DNA from: JBEKYD01 sp052148435
GTDB lineage: Bacteria; Acidobacteriota; Terriglobia; Bryobacterales; Bryobacteraceae
Assembly: GCA_052148435.1 (NCBI GenBank)
Contig: JBKQIF010000024.1
Location: forward strand, 1-64,000
DNA length: 64,000 bases
Direction: 5' to 3'
The translations under genes were made by a program, and so were the position numbers. Under the pieces are notes generated by a model. The model had not been told where the DNA came from, did no database searches, and saw nothing but the letters and a program-made list of their open reading frames with translations. Shown here piece after piece: positions 49,453 through 56,640 of the stretch; the stretch's first letter is position 1; each line of letters opens with the position of its first letter.

Positions 49453-50540
49453 ATGACCAAAAGTCGCTGCAGCAGTTCATCGAGCTGCCCTACTCTCTCT
49501 ACCGCGGCCAACCTCACTGGGTACCACCCCTGCGTATCGCCGTGAAAGAGTTGCTGGACCGCAAGAAGCACCCGTTCTATCGCGACGCCGAAGCCGAGTT
49601 TTTTCTGGCCCTCCGAAACGGCAAGGTGGTGGGGCGGATCGCGGCCATTATCGACCGCGCCCATAACCGCGTCCACCAGGAAGAGGCCGGCTTCTTCGGG
49701 TTCTTCGAGTGCCGCGACGATCCGGCCGCCGCCAGCGCTCTGCTGGATACCGGACGCCAATGGACCGGCGCGCGCGGCGCCAAGTTCCTGCGCGGCCCGG
49801 TAAACCCATCCACCAACTATGAGTGCGGCTTGCTCGTGGACGGATTCGATTCCGACCCGATGGTGATGATGCCCTATAACCCGCCGCATTACGCCAACCT
49901 CCTGGAACAGGCCGGCCTGCGCAAAGTAAAGGATCTGTTCGCCTACCTCAGCAACGCCAATACCATCTCCATGGCCAAAATCGAGCGCGTGGCGGATAAG
50001 GCTCTGCGCCGGACCGGCGTCCGCGTCCGTCCCATCGATATGAAGAATTTTCAGGCCGACGTGGAGCGCGTTTGGGAAATTTACAACGCGGCCTGGGAGC
50101 GGAACTGGGGCTTCGTGCCCATGAGCCGCGAGGAATTCCTTCTGATGGGCAAGGAAATGAAGCAGATTCTGAAGCCCGGCCTGGTGCTCATCGGCGAGGT
50201 CGACGGCCGCGTGGTGGGCTTTGCCCTGGCCCTGCCGGACGTCAACCAGGCACTCAAGCCGGCGGGCGGCAGGCTGTTCCCCACGGGGCTTATCAAAATA
50301 CTGTATTATCAACGTTTGATTAGAAGTGTCCGGGTGCTGGCGCTGGGCGTGGTCGAAGAATACCGCGCTTCCGGCCTCGCCGCAGGGTTCTATGCCACGT
50401 TGGTGCGCAATGCCCGCCGGCTTGGCTTCGGCGACTGTGAAATGTCCTGGATTTTGGAGGACAATGTTTTGATGAATCGTTCGCTGGAGGTGATGGGGGC
50501 CCGGCGATACAAGACATACCGACTTTATGAATGGAATTGA
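49425..50540 (+). CDS. GNAT-like acyltransferase (candidate ceramide synthase)
   Basis: 371 residues from a TTG at 49425, overlapping the PAP2 gene by 28 bases. The domain starts EVDVIAVNDQKSLQQFIELP; FFGFFECRDDPAAASALLDT and RGPVNPSTNYECGLLVDGFD are the landmarks of the YghO-like family of 370-390 residues, and a GNAT fold follows (VLALGVVEEYRASGLAAGFY). Caulobacter bCerS is of this type and N-acylates the long-chain base. Its place directly before the serine palmitoyltransferase-like gene supports this. Confidence 0.8.
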   Translation: MGEVDVIAVNDQKSLQQFIELPYSLYRGQPHWVPPLRIAVKELLDRKKHPFYRDAEAEFFLALRNGKVVGRIAAIIDRAHNRVHQEEAGFFGFFECRDDPAAASALLDTGRQWTGARGAKFLRGPVNPSTNYECGLLVDGFDSDPMVMMPYNPPHYANLLEQAGLRKVKDLFAYLSNANTISMAKIERVADKALRRTGVRVRPIDMKNFQADVERVWEIYNAAWERNWGFVPMSREEFLLMGKEMKQILKPGLVLIGEVDGRVVGFALALPDVNQALKPAGGRLFPTGLIKILYYQRLIRSVRVLALGVVEEYRASGLAAGFYATLVRNARRLGFGDCEMSWILEDNVLMNRSLEVMGARRYKTYRLYEWN

Positions 50541-51784
50541 GAACCATGCGCGTATCGACTAGCGGGGTCACTAGCAAGAGAAAAGTCGGCGGATCGAACG
50601 ACATTTTTGAGAAATGTCGCAATTTCACTCGTCCGAGTGATCTCCAGTCCGCGGGCCTATACATGTACTTCGAGGTGTTCGGCGATCGCGACGGTTGTGG
50701 TCCGGGCGAAGTCCGCATGGGAAAACGCCGGGTCCTGATGTTCGGCTCCAACGATTACCTGGCCCTGATTACCCACCCGAAGGTTAAGGAAGCCTCGGCG
50801 GAGGCCGTCCGTCGTTATGGCAGCGGTTGTAGCGGCTCGCGCCTCCTGAACGGCACTCTCGACATCCACGTTCGCCTCGAACACGAGTTGGCGGCGCTGG
50901 TCCATAAAGACGCGGCCATCACGTTCGCCACCGGTTTTCAAGCCAACTACGCCGCCCTTTCGGCGCTCACCGAAAAAGGCGACGTGATGTTGTGCGACCA
51001 CAACCTGCACGCGAGCCTGGTGGAGGGTGCATTGCGCTCGCCCGCCCGCACGGCCCGTTTCCGGCACAACGATCTGGAGCACTTCGAGCGCTGCCTGGAA
51101 AATTGCCCGCCCGAGGAGCGCATTCTCATCGTTTCCGAAGGCGTCTTCAGCATGGAGGGCGATATCGCCGACCTGCGCGGCACCGTCCGCCTGGCCAAGC
51201 CCTACGGCGCGCGCGTGTACGTGGATGAAGCGCACGGCATCGGCGTCCTCGGACCCACCGGCGCCGGCGCGGCCGAGCACCTGGGCGTGCTGGACGACGT
51301 CGATATCGTGATGGGCACGTTCAGCAAATCGCTGGCCTCGGTCGGAGGCTTCATCGCGGGTGAGCGCTCGGTGATCGATTACCTTAAGCACACCGCCCGT
51401 CCGTTCGTGTTTTCCGCCAGCCTGCCCGCCGCTGCCGTGGCGGCCGTCAGCGCCGCCCTCGAGATTCTGCGCCAGGAGCCGGAGCGGCGGATTCATCTGC
51501 TGCGGATTGCCCAGTACCTGCGCGAGGAGCTCACCGCCAAGGGGTTCAACGTGCTCCCCGGGGAAACCGCTATCGTGCCCGTGGTGATTCGCGAAGAATT
51601 GGATCTGTGCCGCCTGTGCAAGCTGCTGCTCGAAGAGGGTATTTACACCAACCCGGTGCTGCGGCCGGCGGCGGCGCAAAACCTGCTGCGCATTTCGTGT
51701 ACCGCCGCGCACACCGAAGAGCATGTCGACCGCCTGGTTTCCACCCTGGTGCGCGTGGCCGCCAAGCTGGGCATCGAGCCGTAG
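50531..51784 (+). CDS. spt: Serine palmitoyltransferase-like alpha-oxoamine synthase
   Basis: 417 residues. Class II aminotransferase-fold: YGSGCSGSRLLNGTLDIHVR, ERILIVSEGVFSMEGDIADL, VDEAHGIGVLG (PLP-ring His/Asp), and MGTFSKSLASVGGF with the Schiff-base Lys266. It would condense serine with an acyl thioester to 3-ketosphinganine. The family also holds KBL and AONS (bioF). The GTFSKSLASVGG variant and the acyltransferase, reductase and PAP2 neighbours favour SPT over BioF. A second ATG at 50546 is possible. The operon ends in a GGGACAG repeat. Confidence 0.82.
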   Translation: MELRTMRVSTSGVTSKRKVGGSNDIFEKCRNFTRPSDLQSAGLYMYFEVFGDRDGCGPGEVRMGKRRVLMFGSNDYLALITHPKVKEASAEAVRRYGSGCSGSRLLNGTLDIHVRLEHELAALVHKDAAITFATGFQANYAALSALTEKGDVMLCDHNLHASLVEGALRSPARTARFRHNDLEHFERCLENCPPEERILIVSEGVFSMEGDIADLRGTVRLAKPYGARVYVDEAHGIGVLGPTGAGAAEHLGVLDDVDIVMGTFSKSLASVGGFIAGERSVIDYLKHTARPFVFSASLPAAAVAAVSAALEILRQEPERRIHLLRIAQYLREELTAKGFNVLPGETAIVPVVIREELDLCRLCKLLLEEGIYTNPVLRPAAAQNLLRISCTAAHTEEHVDRLVSTLVRVAAKLGIEP

Positions 51785-51791
51785 CGTTGCG

Positions 51792-51884
51792 GTGGGACAG
51801 GCCTCCTGGCCTGTCTCGTCGCGTAACGGCAGCGGTCCGGCGCGTTCGGCGGAGCGGAATAACAGGCCGGGAGGTCTGTCCCAC
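51792..51884. repeat. GTGGGACAG inverted repeat after spt
   Basis: GTGGGACAG (51792-51800) pairs with CTGTCCCAC (51876-51884), with a nested GCCTCCTGGCCTGT/ACAGGCCGGGAGG stem. It belongs to the dispersed family and sits at the 3' end of the sphingolipid-type operon. Confidence 0.65.
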
Positions 51885-51956
51885 TTCGACCGCCCGAGAT
51901 TAGCTGAGCGCCGCCAAGCGAACGGAAATCGTGATACTCTCGGTCGAGCTATTGGC

Positions 51957-52622
51957 GTGTCTTCTCTGGCCGATCAATTGTACGGTATCTACGTGGCGCG
52001 CATTTTCCCGGTGCTGGCGCAGAACGATCCCGTGTATCAACAATCGTTGAACAAAGCCGGGCTCGGCTGGCGCGCGCCCGAAATCGTTCCGCCCGTCCAC
52101 CTGGCGTCGTTTCAGCAGGAGATGAAACTGCAAGCCTGGCTCGGGGCAACGCGAATCGAAAATGCGCGCAGCCTGGACCCGGCTACCATTCGGGCCAAGC
52201 TCCTTACCGGGCCGCTCACGCTCTACCGCGTCTCGCAAAGCGGACCGGCAAGCCCGCCGGGAATCTGGTGGTTCACCGAAAAGGTCGCACAGCGTTGCCG
52301 CGACGAGGCTGGACCCGACCCCCAGAAGCGTCTCGACTGGCTGCGCAGCGTCCTGGCGGTCTGCTTTAACTGGAGCCGTTTCGATCGCATCGAACGCCTG
52401 GCCCTGCATTCCGGTGAGTCGATCCCGGCGGTTCTGGGACGCGGCCTGCCCATGCCCCATTACAAAGCCGACCCGTACATAGACCGCAAGACCGGCGAGC
52501 GTCTGATCGCTCTTCCCGCCGATTACTGGAAGAAGAAAGGCGAGATGTTGCTCGGAGGCGAGTCGCAGATCGTCCTGCCCTGGGTCCCCGTGCGCCGCGT
52601 AGCCGCCACCGGCTCCGTGTAA
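51957..52622 (+). CDS. Hypothetical protein, faint ADP-ribosyltransferase-like pattern
   Basis: 221 residues from GTG 51957. The frame continues upstream into the repeat but has no better start there. SSLADQLYGIYVARIFPVLA and PVYQQSLNKAGLGWRAPEIV have no recognised match. LYRVSQSGPASPPGIWWFTE and the end GESQIVLPWVPVRRV faintly resemble the Arg, STS-like and Glu regions of ADP-ribosyltransferases, which is only a suggestion. Ribosome site weak, no operon partner. Confidence 0.5.
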   Translation: MSSLADQLYGIYVARIFPVLAQNDPVYQQSLNKAGLGWRAPEIVPPVHLASFQQEMKLQAWLGATRIENARSLDPATIRAKLLTGPLTLYRVSQSGPASPPGIWWFTEKVAQRCRDEAGPDPQKRLDWLRSVLAVCFNWSRFDRIERLALHSGESIPAVLGRGLPMPHYKADPYIDRKTGERLIALPADYWKKKGEMLLGGESQIVLPWVPVRRVAATGSV

Positions 52623-52625
52623 GGT

Positions 52626-52667
52626 ACCGGAGACCAGCGGCCCGGTATGGCCGCGTGTCTCCGGTAA
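52626..52667. terminator. Hairpin between convergent genes
   Basis: TACCGGAGAC (52626-52635) and GTCTCCGGTA (52658-52667) are exact inverse copies. The stem lies between the plus-strand hypothetical gene and the minus-strand propeller gene, and may end transcription on both strands. No U-tract. Confidence 0.5.
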
Positions 52668-52685
52668 GCGCGGCCTCGGGTCGCT

Positions 52686-53717
52686 TTATTCGGGCAATTG
52701 GTTCCCGCCGGTCACGATGGCGGCGCCGTTGGCCGGCGAGTCGATGGTGGCCGCGCCGTTCATCGTCAGATTGCCGTCCTCGTCCACGCTGAAGACCGAC
52801 AGGTGCGAAAGCGGGCCGTTGCCGTCCACTACGGAGATCCATCCACCACCCGACGCGATATCGGTCGGGTTACCGTTGAATTGAGCCGCCACCGCCGCGT
52901 CCTGCACGATCTTCTGGCCGTAGACGGCATACCGGGAAACGCTCATGCTCGGCGAATTACTCGAGAACAGAAACGGCCCCACCAGCGTCAGCCAGCACGG
53001 CGCCGACTGCGTGCCGGAGCCGGTTACGGTCAGAACGGCGCCGTTCCGCACCAGGCTGATCTCATTGGCATGAGCGATGGTGACGTAAGCGTCGTTGCCT
53101 CGCGTAACCAGGCCGAATGGCGCGTTCACGTTCGCCGGAATGTTTTGCACCAGGGTGGGAACTCCGCTCACGGCGCCATCCCCGACAAGGTTCACGGTTT
53201 CAATCACGTTGCTCTTTTCCGTAATAACGAGCTGGTTTTCCACCACGCCCACTTGCGCCGCCGATCCATCCGCCTTGTATAGCGTGACCACGCCGTCGGA
53301 GCTGGAGCCGATCGCCGAACCGTAGATCGGGTGGGATTCCACCGTCGTCGTTCCAAGCACGTAGAGATGCCCGTTACCGAAGGCTACGCTGACCGGGCTC
53401 GACGCGGTCGAGATGGATTGCGTCATGTGGAAGCCGTTGCCCTCGCGCGTAAACAGGGAAACCGACTTCGATCCGAAATTGACCACGGCGAGCGAGTTGC
53501 CGTGCGCCGTAATGCCGCCGGCGTTGCCGCTCACGCCGCCCCGACCCTGGGTGGAAATCGTTTGGAGCAGTTTGCCGCTGGTGTTGTAAACCAGTAGTTG
53601 ATTGGCGGTAGCGTTGGAGGCCGTGACCACCAGAGCGTCCGAATCGGTGGCGGCCTGGGCCGCTAAGGCAGCTCCCATGAGGAGTGCCGGTATGCTGAAA
53701 ACGCAAAAGTTCTTCAT
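52686..53717 (-). CDS. Secreted beta-propeller (YncE/lactonase-like) protein
   Basis: 343 residues. Signal peptide MKNFCVFSIPALLMGAALAA. The body has repeats typical of seven-bladed lactonase or NHL/YncE propellers: NQLLVYNTSGKLLQTISTQG, GGITAHGNSLAVVNFGSKSV, PVSVAFGNGHLYVLG, NPTDIASGGGWISVV. No catalytic residues certain. No operon. Function unknown; probably extracellular. Confidence 0.72.
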   Translation of the reverse strand: MKNFCVFSIPALLMGAALAAQAATDSDALVVTASNATANQLLVYNTSGKLLQTISTQGRGGVSGNAGGITAHGNSLAVVNFGSKSVSLFTREGNGFHMTQSISTASSPVSVAFGNGHLYVLGTTTVESHPIYGSAIGSSSDGVVTLYKADGSAAQVGVVENQLVITEKSNVIETVNLVGDGAVSGVPTLVQNIPANVNAPFGLVTRGNDAYVTIAHANEISLVRNGAVLTVTGSGTQSAPCWLTLVGPFLFSSNSPSMSVSRYAVYGQKIVQDAAVAAQFNGNPTDIASGGGWISVVDGNGPLSHLSVFSVDEDGNLTMNGAATIDSPANGAAIVTGGNQLPE

Positions 53718-53909
53718 AGAGTCCTCTCCTGAGTGTTAGAGACTTCGCCCGCAGGTTGCCGGAACTGGGCTCGACCGGCCAGAGGCCTGTCCACTGTCAT
53801 TCCGCAAGATGCCAAGCTCATCCCTGTAAGTCTTCGATAGGTGTTTCGGTTGGCAGCGGTAAAAAGTTACGGAGTAACCGGGCTGCGGCCCAAGGGAGCG
53901 GTTTTTTCG

Positions 53910-54482
53910 CTATTTCACGCCGTAGAGCCGATGCTCCGAGATATATTCCCAAACCGCATCGGGCAGGCCGGACGGCCTGATTCCGGCGGCCAGGGAGCGG
54001 CGGATCTCCGAAGAAGAGATATCGAGGTCCAGGCTGTCGATGCGCTCCACGCGCGCTTCGGGCGGCACGTCGTAGCGGTGGCCCGGACGGCTGACGACCA
54101 GAAACCGAACCGCCCGCGCCACGTCCCGCCAGCGGAGCCAGGAGCGGATCTCGGCAAAAGCGTCGGCGCCGATCAGGAAATACAATTCATCGGACGAGGC
54201 CAGCGTGGCGCGCACTTTTTCGATCGTGTCGATGGAATAATTGCGGCCGCCGCCCTGCTCGATGCGCGACACGAAAAAACGCTCCTCGGCGGCGCAGGCC
54301 AGCTCGGCCAGGCGCACGCGGTCTTCATAACCGGCTCCGGTCGCACCGCTTTTGTGCGGCGGATGGGCGGCGGGCACGATCCAGACGCGGTCCAGACGGA
54401 GTTCGGCGGCGGCTTGCGAGGCCACTGCCAGATGGCCGTCATGAATGGGGTCGAACGTGCCGCCAAAAATCGACAGCCGCAT
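53910..54482 (-). CDS. nadD: Nicotinate-nucleotide adenylyltransferase
   Basis: 190 residues. MRLSIFGGTFDPIHDGHLAV is the nucleotidylyltransferase GGTFDPxHxGH, VWIVPAAHPPHKSGATGAGY is the NadD-specific loop, and LDISSSEIRRSLAAGI the ISSTxIR motif. It makes NaAD from NaMN and ATP in NAD synthesis. The cyclophilin gene lies 27 bases upstream, with a second NadD-like protein beyond it. Confidence 0.92.
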   Translation of the reverse strand: MRLSIFGGTFDPIHDGHLAVASQAAAELRLDRVWIVPAAHPPHKSGATGAGYEDRVRLAELACAAEERFFVSRIEQGGGRNYSIDTIEKVRATLASSDELYFLIGADAFAEIRSWLRWRDVARAVRFLVVSRPGHRYDVPPEARVERIDSLDLDISSSEIRRSLAAGIRPSGLPDAVWEYISEHRLYGVK

Positions 54483-54509
54483 GAGTCCTTCCGGCGATCC
54501 GCGCGGCCC

Positions 54510-54998
54510 TCAGACGCGCTCGATCTTGACCGAGTTGACGCGCACTTCATTCAGGGGACGGTCCTGGGAATTGCGCGGGGCCTCGGAGATCTTCTTGACT
54601 ATGTCGTAGCCTTCGGTGACCTCGCCAAACACGGTGTGCTTCTTGTCGAGCCAGGAAGTCGCCGCCACGGTGATGAAGAACTGGCTGCCGTTGGAGTTGG
54701 GGCCGGCGTTGGCCATGGAGAGCATCCCCGGCTTGGAGTGTTTGAGGTCGGCGTGGAACTCGTCTTCGAAGCGGTAGCCGGGGCCGCCGCGGCCGGTGCC
54801 TTCCGGGTCGCCGCCCTGCACCATGAAGTTGGGGATGACGCGATGGAAGACGGTGCCGTCGTAAAAAGGCTTGCCGGTCTTGGTTCCTTCCGCAAGGCCG
54901 ACAAAATTCTCGACCGTTTTAGGCGCCTTATCGGCGAACAGCTTGATCTTGAAACTGCCTTCGGTGGTATCGAAAGTGGCGTAGATTTCCTGTGACAT
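54510..54998 (-). CDS. Cyclophilin-type peptidyl-prolyl isomerase
   Basis: 162 residues from the ATG that overlaps the previous stop as TGATG. VHRVIPNFMVQGGDPEGTGR, SMANAGPNSNGSQFFITVAA and HTVFGEVTEGYDIVKKI are the cyclophilin active-site and binding segments. No signal peptide, so cytoplasmic. It lies between two NadD-like genes. Confidence 0.93.
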   Translation of the reverse strand: MSQEIYATFDTTEGSFKIKLFADKAPKTVENFVGLAEGTKTGKPFYDGTVFHRVIPNFMVQGGDPEGTGRGGPGYRFEDEFHADLKHSKPGMLSMANAGPNSNGSQFFITVAATSWLDKKHTVFGEVTEGYDIVKKISEAPRNSQDRPLNEVRVNSVKIERV

Positions 54999-55624
54999 CA
55001 ACGCGATTGTAGCAGCGGGCGGGATGCGCCGTAGATTTGGCGGATGTGCGGATGGATGGCGGCGGGGGCGAGGTGCTGCCAGGGTTCGCCGGCGGCGACA
55101 CGGCGGCGGATCTCGGTGGCGGAGATTTCCTCGAAGCGCGGGTCGAGGGGCAGAACGTCAATCGACGATTGCCAATCCAGGGGAGGATGGTATGGGCCGC
55201 CGCGAGCCGCAACCAGGAGGCGGAACTCGCGCCGCATGGCTTCGGCGGCGCCGGGTGAGCCATAGTCCCACGTGACGATCCGCTCGGCGGCGTCGCGCCC
55301 GCACACAAAGACAACTTCCAGCGCTTCGCCGAGAGCCGCGCGACACTCGCGCGCAATTTCCCAATAGAGGCCGCCATCGCTGGTAGCTATGGACAACTGC
55401 CGGTGGTTTAGGGCCACCTGGGCGAGCATGTCCAGACGCTGCTCGAAGGAGGCGCCGGAATAGCCTTTATGGGGAAATTGGCGCGGCAGCACCAGAATCA
55501 CGTGGTCCAAGACCCGGAGAGCGGTTTCGACCAGAGCCAGGTGGGCATTGGTGACCGGATTAAAGCTACCGGGAAGCACGCCGAGCCTGGTGGGAACGGT
55601 AGCGGGTTGGCCAAGAAATCTCAT
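54998..55624 (-). CDS. NadD-like nucleotidyltransferase paralogue
   Basis: 208 residues. GVLPGSFNPVTNAHLALVE is a variant GxFNPxTxAH motif and FEEISATEIRRRVAAGEP the ISSTxIR-like end of the nicotinamide/nicotinate nucleotide adenylyltransferase superfamily. It is longer than NadD and differs at the loop that selects the base. It sits upstream of the cyclophilin and nadD in one run. Possibly another cofactor adenylyltransferase or a NadD-like protein of unknown substrate. Confidence 0.75.
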   Translation of the reverse strand: MRFLGQPATVPTRLGVLPGSFNPVTNAHLALVETALRVLDHVILVLPRQFPHKGYSGASFEQRLDMLAQVALNHRQLSIATSDGGLYWEIARECRAALGEALEVVFVCGRDAAERIVTWDYGSPGAAEAMRREFRLLVAARGGPYHPPLDWQSSIDVLPLDPRFEEISATEIRRRVAAGEPWQHLAPAAIHPHIRQIYGASRPLLQSR

Positions 55625-55750
55625 GGGCGGCGCAGAGAAAAGGGATTTGTGGGTCTTAATACGCAGTTGTGCAACCGCGTGCCCAGCGCGATGTGGGTGA
55701 TTTGGCCCGGAAGGTTAACGAAGGGCAACAGATTCCCGTTTGAAAACACG

Positions 55751-55778
55751 AAGGGCGCGAGACTGCTCTCGCGCCCTT
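55751..55778 (-). terminator. Terminator of the dksA-like gene
   Basis: Perfect 12-bp stem AAGGGCGCGAGA (55751-55762) with TCTCGCGCCCTT (55767-55778) and loop CTGC. Read on the minus strand it follows the dksA-like stop and is followed by CGTGTTTT. A strong stem with a weak U-run, so it is probably the gene's terminator. Confidence 0.7.
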
Positions 55779-55792
55779 GTTGGTGACAAGGC

Positions 55793-56182
55793 TCAGGCAG
55801 CGTTTGGCAGCAGTTCGTTGAGGCTGTCACCCGGCTCGGGATAGAACTCATTCCGGTCGGCCGCTTCCTGGCAGCGAATGCAGTACTTGGTCCACGGTAC
55901 AGCGTCCAAGCGCTTGGGTTTAATATCCTCTTCGCAGTGTAGACAGACGCCGTAACTACCGTCTGCAATTCTTGCTAAGGCACCCCTGACGTTCCGCAGG
56001 AGGTTCGATTCGCGATCCAGGTTGCGAATAGCCAATTCGCGTTCGCCGGCTAATTGCACTTCGTCGAGAGCATCGGGAGTTTTTTCGATTGCGATGTCTT
56101 CCCGGTTGCGAAGACCGTGCGCCAATTCGTCCCGCTTGTTTTCGAGCACCGCTTTGTATTTTGCAACTTCGGTCTGGTTCAT
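55793..56182 (-). CDS. DksA/TraR-family zinc-finger protein
   Basis: 129 residues. A coiled-coil start (KYKAVLENKRDELAHGLRNR) precedes the zinc finger CLHCEEDIKPKRLDAVPWTK then YCIRC, C-x2-C-x17-C-x2-C, the DksA/TraR type. Such proteins enter the RNA polymerase secondary channel and work with ppGpp, but many members lack the DxxDxA tip. A TATACT -10-like box (minus strand, 56271-56266) lies 84 bases upstream. Stand-alone gene. Confidence 0.88.
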   Translation of the reverse strand: MNQTEVAKYKAVLENKRDELAHGLRNREDIAIEKTPDALDEVQLAGERELAIRNLDRESNLLRNVRGALARIADGSYGVCLHCEEDIKPKRLDAVPWTKYCIRCQEAADRNEFYPEPGDSLNELLPNAA

Positions 56183-56640
56183 TTTACTTCTCCTTCTAAG
56201 AGCCGGTCGGTTTGTTGTCTTAGTTTCTTCCCCTTGGCTCGTTCTTCTTTGCGTTACTTCGCTACAGTATAGACGACCAAAAAAAACAAAAGTTTCAGCA
56301 GGAATGGTTGCTCAAAAGGGCTATTTCGGTGAATCATACCATTCAACTCCGCCGTCACGGCAATTCTCCTAAGCAATTTCACTGCCAGGATTCCGCGGAC
56401 TCGCCAACGGTAATCCCTGGCCGGCTTTCTCATTCATATCGGCGGAATTTGTCTTTTCTCTTGTGGAAACCGGGCATTCATACTCTCTTTTTTTTTCAAT
56501 CCGTTGACGATTCAACGCCACGGTGGATACCGCTTGACACAACCTACAGTGCCAAAATACCGTCGGGCTGACAGTATTTGAGCGCGGGCCGTCCCTTAAG
56601 CGGCTGCCGGCAGCAGTAAGAACCGCTAGTCGCGGCTCGG
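56183..56640. other. 458-bp intergenic region, no gene found
   Basis: Contains the dksA-like promoter region near 56266. Further right, TTGACA (56534-56539) and an AAATAC...GTATTT inverted pair near 56553-56577 can be seen, but no downstream plus-strand gene exists. No convincing ORF; the 87-codon frame at 56308 lacks codon bias. Confidence 0.4.
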
